Source: Channallabes apus (taxonomy: Eukaryota > Chordata > Actinopteri > Siluriformes > Clariidae). From it: a stretch of 64,000 bases of DNA. The notes beneath the pieces were generated by a model. That model had not been told where the DNA came from, ran no database searches, and saw only the letters and a list, made by a program, of their open reading frames with translations. The position numbers were made by a program, and so were the translations under genes. The first letter of the stretch is position 1. Every line of letters begins with the position of its first letter. The stretch covers positions 23,231,304 through 23,295,303 of the forward strand of contig CM060114.1 in the NCBI GenBank assembly GCA_030522415.1, written 5' to 3'. Below are positions 22,761-33,600 of this stretch, in pieces.

Positions 22761-24083
22761 AGCATGTCTCTGATGCGAAGGATCCATGTAACGGATCTTT
22801 TTAACTTGTGCCAGTCAGAGTGATAATCAGTTTACTCACTGCGTCTGTGCTTTCTGTAGTACTCACGATATTCACTAAAGCTGAGAGCTTAATCTCATCA
22901 TCATGAATGTTCTCAGGCCATTTGCACTCTACTTCTTTGAGAAAGGAGGAACCATGGATCCAGTCGACGTTTTTCATGAACTTTTCCCTGGATGCAGAAT
23001 CAGCTGGGTTTTTTGAGGTATTGACGTACCTCCATTGCTGTGGCTTGGTTAACGCTCTTATAGTGGCAATTCTGTTGGCCACAAGGGTTTTAAAATGAAG
23101 TTTTTCGTTATCAATACATCTCAAAACAGTTGTACTGTCAGTCCAAAACATAGAGTCCAGCAATTTCAGTTCTAGTTGTTCTTTCAACATTGTCATTTTT
23201 CACAGCAACCACTGCCGCAGTCAGTTCCATGCGCGGAATAGTGGTCTGTTTCAGGGGTGCTACACGAGAGTTCCCCATCATGAATGCGCAATGTGTGAGC
23301 CCACCGGTATTTACATACCTGAGGTATGAGACAACTCCGAATCCCATTTCACTTGCATCCGAGAAGTGGTGGAGTTGTGCTGTAGCTGTAACTCCAAAGT
23401 CGGCTGGTTTAATACATCTTGCTACGCTGAACTCGGACAGTTGGTGCAACTCTTGCAGCTAGAATTTCCATCTTTTTACAAACTGCTCGGGAATGTCGTC
23501 ATCCCATGCAAGTTTTTCTTTACATAACTGCTGCATTAAAATTTTACCTGGCAGTATAACAGGTGCGAGGAAACCCAAGGGGTCGTAAATTGAACTAGTG
23601 ATTGACAAGATTCCTCGTGTTGTCACAGGTCATCCTTTTAAACTAATCTTAAACTTGAACATGTCTGAATTAATGCACCACAGCACGGCTAGAGCTCTCT
23701 CGACAGGGAATGCATCTTTACTCACTGACTGCATGACCCTTTTTAAGCATGTCATTCATGAAGTTTGTATACTCCTTGTGAAAGCAGCTGTTAATATTGA
23801 GTTTTCTTTTAAGGTTTAATGCGCGCTGCATGGCTGCACTTCGGTTATTGGGCATTTGAATGACTGCTTTTTTAAGTGGGAGGCCGATGTGACAATGATT
23901 GTGAATAACTCTCTGCAGTTTATAAATAGAGTCTAAAAACTGATAGTCTTCCTGTGACCACTCGGCCTTATCATCACAATTTCGTTCGGGAAAGTCATGG
24001 TTGAACTGCTGTATCAACATTTGTTCTACGCTTTCGATGAAGGTTCTGTTGACTGTGATGCTCGTCGGTTCGTTGTCGGGCAT
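22760..24083 (-). pseudogene. BEL/Pao Pol: RT remnant and RNase H
   Basis: The RT N-terminal flank (24083-23718: VNRTFIESVEQMLIQQF, FPERNCDDKAE, GLPLKKAVIQ, NFMNDMLKKGHA) is followed directly by the post-palm region (DAFPVERALAVLWCINSDMF near 23690). The palm with its catalytic YVDD-type motif is thus missing. The deletion endpoints differ from those in copy 2, which loses more of the N-terminal side. RNase H follows (LHHFSDASEMGFGVVSYLR, IPRMELTAAVVAV, FWTDSTTVLRCID, NPADSASRE). Frameshifts and stops separate the blocks near 23470 and 23190. Confidence 0.87.
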
Positions 24084-24115
24084 GCTGTCCTTGACGGGTT
24101 CTCGCAGAACGGTTT

Positions 24116-27100
24116 AAAAAAAAAACGCACTTCGTCTGGCACTGAACCAAAATATATTGTCTTACATTTGTGAATAAAATATTGTTTTATTCAGAGATTT
24201 ACAGTATTTGTGCAAAATAATAGTTATGCAATATAATTACAGGCTCTGGATTCGTTTTTCGTTTGCAGTATAAAACCAAAATACATCTTACTATTTTTGA
24301 GAGATTTGTCGTAAAAAAAAAAACTTTTTTTTCAGATATTTGTCTGTACAAAATATTTATTTCGTTATTTGTTCGCACTTTGGTTTGCACTTGACTCCAC
24401 TTGACTTGCACTACTGAGCATCCAAGCTTGTTGAGAAGCAAGCGTTTGGCGGTCGTGTGGAAAAGGTAAGCAGGAATTAATTCCCATCTTTCTCAATAGA
24501 AACGAAATACTGAACATAAATGTCACCTGCTGTTTAGTCACGTTAGTTTGGTTTAAGCTATTTCTTGTATTTTTAATCACACTTAAAATACCGACGGTTA
24601 TATGCGCGTGCTTGCGGTTCGGTTCTGGTTTCTGTCTGTTCTCATGAGTTGTGAAGCGAGAGGAACAAAGTATAAATATTGTTCATTTGCTAAATTAAGT
24701 ATCATGAATTTTAACTGAATATCTATCTCTGTATTTTTTCACAGGAGTTTGTGACTGAAAGTGTCGTGTCTGCATCTGACTTCAGGAGACTCCTGACCAA
24801 CGGATCTAATGGTCATATTTACATGTAAAAGTCATAACGTACAGTTATAAAGTACAAAACGTTTCTGTTGGTGTTTAATAATTTTTTTTATTAATACTTA
24901 TTTGTGGTGTTTTATGTTTTGTACATCTTTTCAAATTGAGACCACATTTGTAAGTTGCTCCAAAAAATCTCAGTTTTATCCCGTTTGTCTGTTTCCTTCC
25001 TTCACAGAATTCTGTTGACCAGGGCTTGAAATTTAAATTTACTTAATTTACAACTGAAAAATTTGTTGTACCAACCCTATTCGTTTATGTCAACAGAATT
25101 AAATTATGTTGGACGCAGCTGTAGTAAATAAGTTAAATGAGCCTAATAACATTACTTTGACGGAACCTAAGAACATTAAGTTGGGCCAACAAAATTGCTT
25201 AATGCTGAACGAAAGCCATTAAATCAGGTGGAAATTCTTTCCATAATTTAATTATGTTCATTCAACGAGTTAATTTTTTAGTACTGTAAATGAATGTGAA
25301 TCATATGACATAATATTCCTGATCCAATTCTCACAGCTGTACAGTATGAATTGAAATAATAACAATAGTGCTTTTCTTTACTGAATAGGCAGAGCCTCTG
25401 AATACAGTGCGCCGTTTTAACAGGGGTGGGGATAAGAAAACAGCAGGGAAACTGACTGGCCATTTTAATAATTCATTGATACGTTGATGTCTTTGGTTTC
25501 GGCTGTGAGTGGATGCGCTGTAGTAATCCACGTTTTATTCAAATTACATAACCTGATTTTCCCCCCATTAATTTATATAAAAGCAGACATTTTGCTTTCT
25601 GTATCTGTAATTCAGTCATGATATACTAACATATTTTTGCCATGTAGTGCGCGCGCAACATCTCACGGGCGAGCCTTCACACAGCTGACCAAATCGTCAT
25701 TAGCGTGCCCCTCCCCCAAACAGCGCAGCGAGGAGCATTTACATTTAAACAGGTTTTACAGGTGTGCTTTGCAAAGTCAGACACATACAAATGCAAATAA
25801 TACATCTCCCCAAGTGAATAGCTGTTCTCACCTACAGTATACACTCGGAGAAACTAAAATCACCACTGTTCATGGTTTCAGCAAACTGGGGAGGATATTG
25901 GATCTTGCTTCAGGCCTCTTCTTAAATTTGTGTGAATGGCTGAAACGTGGTTGTGAATAAACCTTTTAATGAATTTAAAACGTTTGCGTGATCCTGCGTG
26001 TGCGCTCTTTAACTTTGCCGAGTTTTGATCTAAAGTCAGATGAACGCGCGCGCCGATATGAGAGATTAGATCTTTCAGCAAACACATATTATAGGTGTTA
26101 AATAAGCAATGTCTATGCTGCGCTGGGAGAAACGCACGCCGATGTCAGTCCCTAGCAAGGAGCATTTACTTACATCTAAACTGAGTCATTTACATAAATC
26201 ACTGATCACATTTAAACAATTTATTCATACAGATGTACATGTTTTATAGGTTTGTTACTGAAGAACTGTGGCAGCGGGCACACCTAAAAATAAATGCAGG
26301 ATTATTTTTTTTTTATAGTTTTATATAAATAAAAATGCTTTTATAAATGTGGGCTACTGTTATCTACTTCAAATATTTGTTAAAACAGCCAGGAAACTCA
26401 CTCTGACCATTTTAATAATTCATTGATAAATTAGTGATTCCTTTGGTTTCGGCTGTGCTGCTGAAGGTGATCATGTCATCTCGTCGGCTCCGCAGCAGTG
26501 AGCGCGCCTATAATTCACTTCTCATACGAATTACATAATCTAATAATTTTTTTCATTAGTTTATATTAAAGCAGATATTTCTCTTTCTATAAGTATATAT
26601 TTTTCACGTCTGTGAGGCGAGTATACACAGAGTTTGGGTTCATTTTCTGACGCGCTCAAGTTCACCAAAATCAATACAGAACCCCGTTTACTTTATTCAT
26701 TTAACAAAATCATAAAGTTTTTTCGTCATTGTGAGTGCACCTAAATAAAAGTAGAGTCTTGTAAAAGCTACAAATTTAAAGAACACAAAATATAAGATGA
26801 CACAAGACCCTACACGTGTAGCCTTTCTACTATAATTACACATAATAAAAAGGTTCAGTGTGTTAACGTTTACGTTGCTTAAATTCGATCCTAAAAAAAC
26901 TGAATTAAATTTTAATTATAAATTTGTACTGTAATGTTACTACTGTGATTATGAATTTGTTTATTTACAATGTTTCACTTTATTTTATCTGCAACGACGT
27001 GCAGCTGTGGACGACCTGCGCCTCATTAAGCCTGGAGAGAACGAACTGATGCCTGAGGCGTCAGTCTATAGTTATATAGCGCCACTCAGCGGTAAAAGCC

Positions 27101-27177
27101 AGCAAACGCACAAACCCAAATGCTGACGCCATACGCTGCGACGGTAGAAGTCGTATACTGCTTGTGCACCCACTGTA
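24116..27177. repeat. Unclassified repeat family X, copy A
   Basis: About 3 kb of non-coding DNA whose segments recur at 50355-51061, 56217-56254 and 60843-63940, and partly at 49190-49500. The left side starts with a GCACTTCRTCTGGCACTGAA block. The middle has TTGATGTCTTTGGTTTCGGC and GGCAGCGGGCACACC blocks. The right side ends in a GC-richer stretch (GCGCCTCATTAAGCC to GTGCACCCACTGTATG). No convincing ORF, LTR or terminal inverted repeat is visible. It does not match any family I can name. At 25369/25370 it preserves the unoccupied form of the DIRS insertion site. Confidence 0.8.
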
Positions 27178-27297
27178 TGTAACAAACTTAATGCTTAATG
27201 CTTTACTAATGAATAGAACAAGGTAGAATAAATGAAATAACAACAAATAAAATAAGCACAACAACAAATTCATAACAAGTACGATATGGCTCTTACA
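27178..27297 (-). repeat. BEL/Pao LTR terminal fragment
   Basis: Complement of the first ~120 bp of the BEL LTR; it ends GATATGGCTCTTACA on the + strand, as at 8997. Orientation matches BEL copy 3. Confidence 0.85.
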
Positions 27298-27516
27298 CAG
27301 TGAGATGATGATTTAAAAAAAACACTATTTTTAACAAGAGACTCCTGGAAATCAATTCACCCAGTTAACATTTGTAATAAACTTCAAGTTTCCATACTTG
27401 GTGAAACTAAAGAAAAAGAACCAATTCAGATACATTATTTAATGTAAAATGCTATTATAATATGTGCTATGCCAATTGTGTATGTCTGTTTTATCGTGGA
27501 TATCCACAGAGTATAT

Positions 27517-27755
27517 TGTGGCGTGGGCGGGGCTGGCGACCGCCGGCTTTGGGCCAGCATTATGTTTATGTTCACCATGGGTGGGATATTGGTTTTAGGT
27601 TAGCGGCTTCGGCCATGTTTAAGCATGTGGTATGTGTGTTTGACCTGTGTGTTTATGCTTGTGCTGAGTTAATAAAATACTCCCAGTCATTACATTGGGT
27701 AGCCACCAAGCTCACTTGTCCTCCAAGATCCCTGCTAGCGTTGAAAAACGCTACA
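27517..27755 (+). repeat. Gypsy 5' LTR
   Basis: TGTGGCGTGGGCGG...AACGCTACA. Contains AATAAAATACTCCC (polyadenylation signal) at about 27670. The outer 17-bp head is shared with LTR fragments at 36340 and 36483. Confidence 0.95.
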
Positions 27756-27756
27756 T

Positions 27757-27774
27757 TGGTGTCAGAAGTGGGAT
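27757..27774 (+). promoter_or_regulatory. Primer-binding site, leucine tRNA
   Basis: TGGTGTCAGAAGTGGGAT, one base after the 5' LTR. It is complementary to the 3' end (with CCA) of tRNA-Leu(CAA) as known in vertebrates. Confidence 0.85.
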
Positions 27775-28312
27775 GGAGATCTCTGAGTTGGAGCGAACGG
27801 CGGAATGGCAGCAGAACTCCTGCAGAGGAAGCACCTTCCGGACGGTGCGGGAAATCGCGGTCCGCGTAGCACTCTCGCTTGAGGGCGACGCACTCCGGGT
27901 GCTCGAGGACCTCCGGGCCGTGGAGCGGAAGGATTGGCCGAAGCTGAGGAAATCGCTCCACTTCCGGTTTGGCGCAGGTGACCGCAGAGAAGCGGCTGGC
28001 GAAGAGCTCGCGGTCCGCGAGCGGCGCGCTTCAGAGCCACTGGGCGCGTTTGCGATGGACCTGCGATGCCTCGCGCGGCGGGGCTACCCTGAATTCGAGC
28101 ACGATCAGCAGGAAGAGCTAGCTCGTCGTGCATTCCTCTGGGGGCTCCGACCGCTGTGGCTCCGCGAACACGTCAGGTTGGCGGCACCCGGTTCTCTGGC
28201 CGAGGCACTGCATGAGGCCGAGCGCGCTGAACCCATCATGGCCGGGCATGGCGGCGAAAGAGCCGAGCCGAGCCACCCAAACATCCGGTACATGATCGAG
28301 CGAGCGTGCTAA
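27773..28312 (+). pseudogene. Gypsy Gag, truncated
   Basis: 179 codons from ATG 27773 (GGGATGGAGATCTC, overlapping the PBS) to TAA at 28310-28312. The protein is charged and helical with a capsid-like core: ALSLEGDALRVLEDL, WPKLRKSLHFRFG, ERRASEPLGAFAMDLRCLAR, ELARRAFLWGLRP. This pattern is typical of gypsy Gag used in many vertebrate elements. The zinc knuckle and protease that should follow are absent. The end overlaps the RT frame by a few bases, so the deletion fused gag to the start of RT. An autonomous relative would have several hundred more codons here. Confidence 0.8.
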
Positions 28313-29847
28313 ACGAGCTTTTGCAACCTAGCAGCGCGGGGTTGACTTCGACACAGACCGAAACTCTGAGATCGTTCCTTAATGAATTCGCGGATGTTTT
28401 CGCGGTAGATGAGCGCGATTGCACCCATACCAATCTGGTGCAGCACAAGATTGATACGGGGAACGCAGCTCCTGTTCGGTTGCACCCGAGACGCCTCCCA
28501 TTAGCTAAACGGGCTGTCGCCGAGCAGAAGCTGCGTGAGATGGTCGACTCAGGCGTCATTGAGCCAGCGTCCGGACCATGGTCTTCACCGGTTGTGCTTG
28601 TGCGTAAGAGGGACAATTCTTGGCGGTTTTGTGTCGATTACCGGTGGTTAAATGCGGTGACGCGGAAGGAGTCATACCCGTTGCCACGGATAGATGATGC
28701 GCTGGAACATGTCGCAGGCTCGGCTTGGTTTAGCTCGTTAGATCTGCGTAGCGGGTATTGGCAAGTAGAGCTCGCTCCGGAAGACCGCCTTAAAACCGCG
28801 TTTTCGATCGGGCATGGGCTGTGGCAATTCCGGCGTATGCCTTTCGGCCTATGCAATGCCCCGGCGACGTTTGAACGGTTGATGGAGAAAGTGTTGGCGG
28901 ATATCCCTCGTAACCATTGTGTCGTCTATCTGGATGATTTGCTGGTGCACGGCAAGGAGTTTGAGGTCGCGCTAGCTAATCTCCGGGTGGTATTTTTGGC
29001 TATCCGACGGGCGAACTTGCGGATCAATCCTAGGAAGTGCCAGCTGTTTCGTCGAGAGACCGCGTTTCTGGGCCACATAATTAGTGCGAACGGGATTGCT
29101 ACCGACCCAAACAAAATCGCTGCAGTACAGAATTGGCCAGAACCGGTAAATGTGTCTCAGCTGCGCACTTTCCTCAGGTTAGCCTCGTACTACCGCCGGT
29201 TTGTGAAAGACTTCGCCACCGTCGCAAGTCCGTTGCATGGGTTGACTAAAAAGAACCAGCCGTTCCGCTGGGAGGTTGTACATGCGCGCGTGTTCGCTCG
29301 GTTGCGCGAAACTTTGGTCACGTGTCCCGTCCTCGGCTATCCGGATGCAGCGCGCGCGTTCATCCTTGACACAGACGCGAGCGATGTAGGGCTGGGGGCC
29401 GTACTGTCTCAGGTTTCCGGTTGCCAAGAGCGGGTTGTCGCGTATTTCAGCCGAGCATTGCCTGGACCCGAGCGGAATTATTGCATCACGCGGCGCGAGC
29501 TGTTAGCTGTCGTCGCGGCGTTCAAACATTTCCGGCCATACCTATACGGGCAAACCTTCCTGCTGCGGACTGATCACGCTTCGCTAGTGTGGCTGCTTAG
29601 TTTTAAAGAACCCGAGGGGCAGTTAGCGCGTTGGCTGGAGCGATTACAGGACTATAGCTTCACTATTGAACACCGAGCCGGGAAGCTACACGCTAACGCC
29701 GACGCGTTATCTCGCCAGCCATGCAGCGAAGCGTGTTGTCGGTACTGCGAGCGGGTCGAGGAGCGCGGTTGCGACGCGGGCCAACCCCCCGGAACCACTG
29801 ATGCACAACATCCCTCCCGTTCAATCCTCCGGAACCCCCGGGGGTGA
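28306..29847 (+). CDS. Gypsy reverse transcriptase-RNase H block
   Basis: An open frame of about 513 codons without an ATG at the start (GTG/CTA region), so it was a polyprotein segment. RT blocks in order: FADVFAVDE, HKIDTGNAAPVRLHPRRLP, GVIEPASGPWSSPVVLVRKR, FCVDYRWLN, YPLPRIDDAL, FSSLDLRSGYWQ, FGLCNAPATFERLME, and the catalytic YLDDLLV. Next comes the thumb (NPRKCQLF, FLGHIIS). RNase H follows with LDTDASDVGLGAVL, RRELLAVV, LLRTDHASLVWL and ADALSRQ. The usual catalytic Asp residues are visible (LDL, YLDD, DTDAS, TDH). The frame ends at 29847 after a shift into the integrase linker. Probably catalytic-competent in sequence but not translated as part of a complete Pol here. Confidence 0.93.
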   Translation: MLNELLQPSSAGLTSTQTETLRSFLNEFADVFAVDERDCTHTNLVQHKIDTGNAAPVRLHPRRLPLAKRAVAEQKLREMVDSGVIEPASGPWSSPVVLVRKRDNSWRFCVDYRWLNAVTRKESYPLPRIDDALEHVAGSAWFSSLDLRSGYWQVELAPEDRLKTAFSIGHGLWQFRRMPFGLCNAPATFERLMEKVLADIPRNHCVVYLDDLLVHGKEFEVALANLRVVFLAIRRANLRINPRKCQLFRRETAFLGHIISANGIATDPNKIAAVQNWPEPVNVSQLRTFLRLASYYRRFVKDFATVASPLHGLTKKNQPFRWEVVHARVFARLRETLVTCPVLGYPDAARAFILDTDASDVGLGAVLSQVSGCQERVVAYFSRALPGPERNYCITRRELLAVVAAFKHFRPYLYGQTFLLRTDHASLVWLLSFKEPEGQLARWLERLQDYSFTIEHRAGKLHANADALSRQPCSEACCRYCERVEERGCDAGQPPGTTDAQHPSRSILRNPRG

Positions 29848-29849
29848 TC

Positions 29850-31338
29850 GGCTGACCGTTCCAGCATGCAGCCCAGTCACTGCCTCGTCTAGGGCACCTC
29901 CCACCGTCATCTCACCTGTGCCACAGCTGGACAATGATCAGCTCGCAGCCGAGCAGGAGGGTGATCCGGTTCTGCAGCAAGTACTGGGTTGGGTTAAAGC
30001 GGGCCTGAGACCAGATTATACCACGATCGCTCATCTGGGGCTAGAGGCAAAGGCTCTCCACTCGCAGTTTACCCGCCTAGCGTTGCGGGAAGGTTTACTC
30101 TACCGCCACTGGGATCGCTGGCGAGTGTTTTCAGCTTCTGGTACCCAGGACTGTTGTTGGGGTTGGTTCATGTTGGTTCAGCGTGCGTGTTGGGGTTGGT
30201 TCACGGGCATACGGGTTTGGGACACTTTGGTGTGACAAAAACTTTGCCGCGGTTGCGTGCCCGTTTCTACTGGCCAGGTTGTCATACTAATAGCGAACTC
30301 TTTGTCCACAGATGCGACTCGTGCACAGCAAAGGAGGGCCCTACCCAGCGCTCGCGAGCACCGCTGCAGGATTTTCGTGTGGGGGCACCCATGGAGCGTA
30401 TGGGCGTGGACATCCTTGGACCGTTCCCCGTTTCCGATCTGGGTAACCGTTATGTGCTGGTCGTTGTGGATTACTTCACAAAGTGGCCGGAGGCTTTCGC
30501 TGTGCCTCATCAGAGCGCCTCCACCACGGCCCGAGTGCTAGTGGATGAGGTGTTCAGCTGGTTTGGCGCTCCATAGCAGTTACACAGCGATCAGGGGCGC
30601 AACTTCGAGGCGGAGGTGTTTGCGGCGGTGTGCGAATGCCTCGGGGTGAAAAAGACCCGCACCACGCCACTCCATCCACAAAGTGACGGCCTCGTGGAGC
30701 GCTTCAATCGGACGCTCACCACACAACTCGCCCTACTTACCAGCGATCGGCAACGCGATTGGGACGAACATTTGCCTCTCGTGCTTTGGGCATATCGCAC
30801 AGCAGTACAGGAGTCATCGCAGCTAACGCCAGCTGTTCTCATCTTTGGCCGCGAGCTGCGCACTCCAGTGGACCTTGTTTTTGGACCACCTCCACAATCG
30901 GACTTACCCACGGAACCGGGGTTGGATTATTTTTGTTCTTTGAAAGAAAAACTGTTCCGTGTTCACGAGTTAGCGCGCAAACACTTGGCGGTCGCCGGTG
31001 TTAAGCAGCGCCGGGTTTATGACACTCATAGCCGGGGGCGAGACTTTGAGCCGGGAGAGCAGGTATGGGTTTATTCCCCGAGAAGGAAGAGAGGGCTATC
31101 ACCCAAACTGATGTCCCACTGGGTGGGACCCTGCACGGTGATCGTTCGGCTTTCGGATGTCGTCTACCGGATGATTGTGCTTCACCGAGACCGTCTCGCT
31201 CCCTACCAGCCGCATGCCGGTGAGACGGCAACTGCTGCAGAGGCCCGACCGCCTCAGGCTAATGTTCACGTTTCGTCTACAGCAGGGCTCCGGCGTTCAC
31301 AGCGCCAGCGCCGACCGCCTGCACGTCTCAGAGACTGA
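29850..31338 (+). pseudogene. Gypsy integrase, interrupted
   Basis: The N-terminal linker and start of the zinc-binding domain (ALREGLLYRHW, about 30085-30115) are in frame 2. The protein then returns to frame 1: HTGLGHFGVTKTL, FYWPGCHTNSELFVHRCDSC (HHCC), and the catalytic core with MGVDILGPFP (first Asp). A TAG at 30574-30576 stops the frame just before LHSDQGRNFE (second Asp). Beyond it come TTPLHPQSDGLVERFNRTL (Glu), WDEHLPLVLWAYRTA and a C-terminal region with FEPGEQVWVYSP. Two compensating frameshifts and one nonsense codon inactivate it. A direct repeat, GTTGGGGTTGGTTCA, spaced 33 bp, lies at 30156 and 30189. Confidence 0.92.
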
Positions 31339-31370
31339 AGAATTAGGGGTGACCGGGGACGGTCACAGCT

Positions 31371-31383
31371 CGGGTGGGGGCAG
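31371..31383 (+). promoter_or_regulatory. Gypsy polypurine tract
   Basis: GGGTGGGGGCAG-type purine-rich run immediately before the 3' LTR; primes plus-strand DNA synthesis in this class. Confidence 0.7.
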
Positions 31384-31622
31384 TGTGGCGTGGGCGGGGC
31401 TGGCGACCGCCGGCTTTGGGCCAGCATTATGTTTATGTTCACCATGGGTGGGATATTGGTTTTAGGTTAGCGGCTTCGGCCATGTTTAAGCATGTGGTAT
31501 GTGTGTTAGACATGTGTGTTTATGCTTGTGCTGAGTTAATAAAATACTCCCAGTCATTACATTGGGTAGCCACCAAGCTCACTCGTCCTCCAAGATCCCT
31601 GCTAGCGTTGAAAAACGCTACA
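31384..31622 (+). repeat. Gypsy 3' LTR
   Basis: 239 bp; differs from the 5' LTR at three positions (TTTGACC/TTAGACA and CTTGTCC/CTCGTCC). Followed by ATAT, the TSD. Confidence 0.95.
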
Positions 31623-31670
31623 ATATCATGGATTTCAGGATATCATGTTTTCCCACCATATGCGGTGCCT

Positions 31671-31693
31671 AGACAGACAGACAGACAGACAGA
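31671..31693 (+). repeat. (AGAC)n microsatellite
   Basis: About five to six AGAC units. Confidence 0.9.
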
Positions 31694-32221
31694 TGTGAAT
31701 AAGATGAATAACTACAGCATGAGTGTGGTGTCCTATAATCTCTGTACGCGTGTTTGATATGTACACCATAAAACTGGATGTTTGAGTGGGTTAAAAAAAA
31801 AAGAGTATCCTGGTTATCACGAGTATACACTCTACACTTGAGTTACATGTTATAATAAATTACAAAGGATACCCTTAAATATATTGAGAATGAATCAGTA
31901 TCACATCTATCATCACTGAAAATAACGGCTTAAAACGTCTGAATTATCTTCAAATATGCAAAAAAAAAAAAGCGAAAAGACACTCGATTATTTTGCATAG
32001 GTTATTTGTTGAATTCACAAAGTTCGTAAAAACACTTTAAAACGAGAGAAAAACTGTTAAAATTCTCGTTCACCTTCTCAGCGTTCGGTAGCGAGTGAAG
32101 TCATGATTTGAATCTGCGAGCGACCGGGGAAACATAGGGACACTGAATTTCCTGGAACACCGGTATAGATGAATTACAGATGTTACTGCGTCTTTAAGGA
32201 TTATTAAGGATGTCTTGAAAA
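31694..32221. other. Intergenic, nothing recognised
   Basis: AT-rich; no ORF or repeat that I can support. Confidence 0.4.
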
Positions 32222-32363
32222 ATCAAATAAAAATTTTATTTGTCACAAACACAGTGCGATATGTAGTAAAATGTTTATAAATTTGTGCTTTAGGTGAGTG
32301 AGGTTCGAACTCGTTATTGCTTCACCTATATTACACGCACTAACCGATTGCGCCACTGGAGCC
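32222..32363 (-). repeat. tRNA-derived SINE, isoleucine-tRNA-like head
   Basis: On the minus strand the head reads GGCTCCAGTGGCGCAATCGG (box A region), then TTAGTGCG, an AATATAGG segment where the anticodon region falls, and GAGTTCGAACCTC (box B). The first part matches tRNA-Ile(UAU), which begins GCTCCAGTGGCGCAATCGG in vertebrates. The acceptor 3' strand is not complementary, so it is not a working tRNA. The downstream body ends in GTGACAAATAAAATTTTTATTTG, resembling LINE-related fish SINE tails. Confidence 0.65.
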
Positions 32364-32624
32364 ACACAGCAGTTGCTCTTATAAACTCATATGAATGACA
32401 ATGGAATATAGACCGTGCGAGTTGACGACCATGTATGGCGATGTATGACGACCAAATAGAAATATTTTTTCATATACATGTATTCTTTTATATTGTTTAT
32501 TTTATAATAAAATTAGTTTCATCTAATTTTTCATCATAAATAATATTTATTTGTATTATATATATAAATGTTATTTGCATATTGCATATTTACAAATATA
32601 ATATAAATCTAATATATTTGATAC

Positions 32625-32700
32625 TTATTCCCTGGCTGGGAATTTAACCCGGGTCTACCGCATCGTAGACGTACCACCTACCATATTCAGTGAAGCACAA
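32625..32700 (-). repeat. tRNA-like sequence (possible SINE head)
   Basis: The minus strand has TGGTAGGTGGTACG, a hairpin GTCTAC...GTAGAC, then CCCGGGTTAAATTCCC (box B-like) and GCCAGGGA. The T-arm half looks like a tRNA (Glu/Gly-like) but the 5' acceptor does not pair. No body or tail is obvious. Confidence 0.35.
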
Positions 32701-33419
32701 CACATTTATTTAAGTTCCCAAACGTTGCTTACGGGAAGTCGCGCACTAAATTGAGGGATCTCACGGGAAAACACGCGCATTCTTAACGGCCACATCTGTA
32801 CGTCCCGATGTCCAGCTGCTTGCTGCTTTTTGTTTAAAATAAGCTTCATTGATCATTAGCCATGATTTGACTGGATGGACTTTTCTTTTGACACGTTTTA
32901 TTTTATGATGAAATTTGATTTAGTTAAATGAGTAAATAAACTTGGGAGTTTCAAACCCTGCATCCATTAATTTTTCTGAGTGATTGTAATGCTTTATCAC
33001 CTATACGGTTTGACTCGCTGTGAGAGCCGGTGTGATACCCCTATCTCACCTGCGTGGTCTCGCGCTGTGGCCATAAGTAGGGTTCATCATGATTCAGTGC
33101 GAGTTTTTGTGCTGTGATTACGTTTCCATCTTTCCGTGTGAAAAATTAAACATGTTTAATTTTTTTGCCGGTCCTCACAGAAGCTTCCAGACCATGCAGA
33201 ACTTCACGGAACGTTAAAGAAAGGCCGAGAGCTACAGAGCCATTATACCACAAGCAAAGTACATATCACATTAACAACAACACATTAGACAATACATACT
33301 ATAGATTAAAGTATATACATAATTTAAAACCGTTAAATTTACCTTATGCCGATGAAAATAAAATAACGATCCGAACTAACGCACGTGATGATGCAGCTTC
33401 AGCCGTTAAATCAAACTAG

Positions 33420-33600
33420 AAGTGGAGAACTGGGGAGCCAATCAGAACAGACAGTCCGAATCTGCCCGCCTCCAGCCTCTGATTGGCTGGTGGGGCGCTG
33501 TCTAGTCTCCGGTTGGCTGGAATAGTCGCAAAGTTTACAACCCTGCTGCAGTTTATGTGTCGCTTTATGACAGTGAGCGGACAGAAGAGTGAGGAGTAAA
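33420..33600. promoter_or_regulatory. Cluster of CCAAT motifs, possible promoter or LTR piece
   Basis: Three CCAAT/ATTGG-type motifs (AGCCAATCAG near 33437, GATTGGCTGG near 33480, GGTTGGCTGG near 33512) lie within 80 bp of GC-richer DNA in an AT-rich region. No TATA box or downstream ORF was identified, so this may equally be a decayed repeat. Confidence 0.3.

Larger units (their letters stand above)
20945..24115 (-). mobile_element. BEL/Pao retrotransposon, copy 3 (pol region)
   Basis: Minus-strand internal part of the BEL family, from about 130 bp beyond the integrase stop to the start of the RT region. The left end lacks an LTR. The right end stops at about 24115 in an A-rich run where family X begins. 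A BEL 5' LTR fragment in the same orientation appears just beyond family X (27178-27297), so family X sits between remnants of what may be one element. Gag and protease are absent. Confidence 0.88.
27517..31622 (+). mobile_element. Ty3/gypsy retrotransposon with intact LTR pair
   Basis: 4106 bp bounded by two 239-bp LTRs and a 4-bp ATAT TSD (27513-27516 and 31623-31626). The order is LTR, PBS, short gag, RT-RNase H, integrase, polypurine tract, LTR, as in Ty3/gypsy. The LTRs differ at three positions that I can count, so insertion was recent relative to most elements here. The internal region is GC-rich against an AT-rich background. The zinc-knuckle part of Gag and the protease are missing. 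Confidence 0.95.

Noticed and set aside
27653..28133. Long minus-strand open frames in the gypsy element
   Set aside because: Antisense shadows of GC-rich gag and RT; no motifs.
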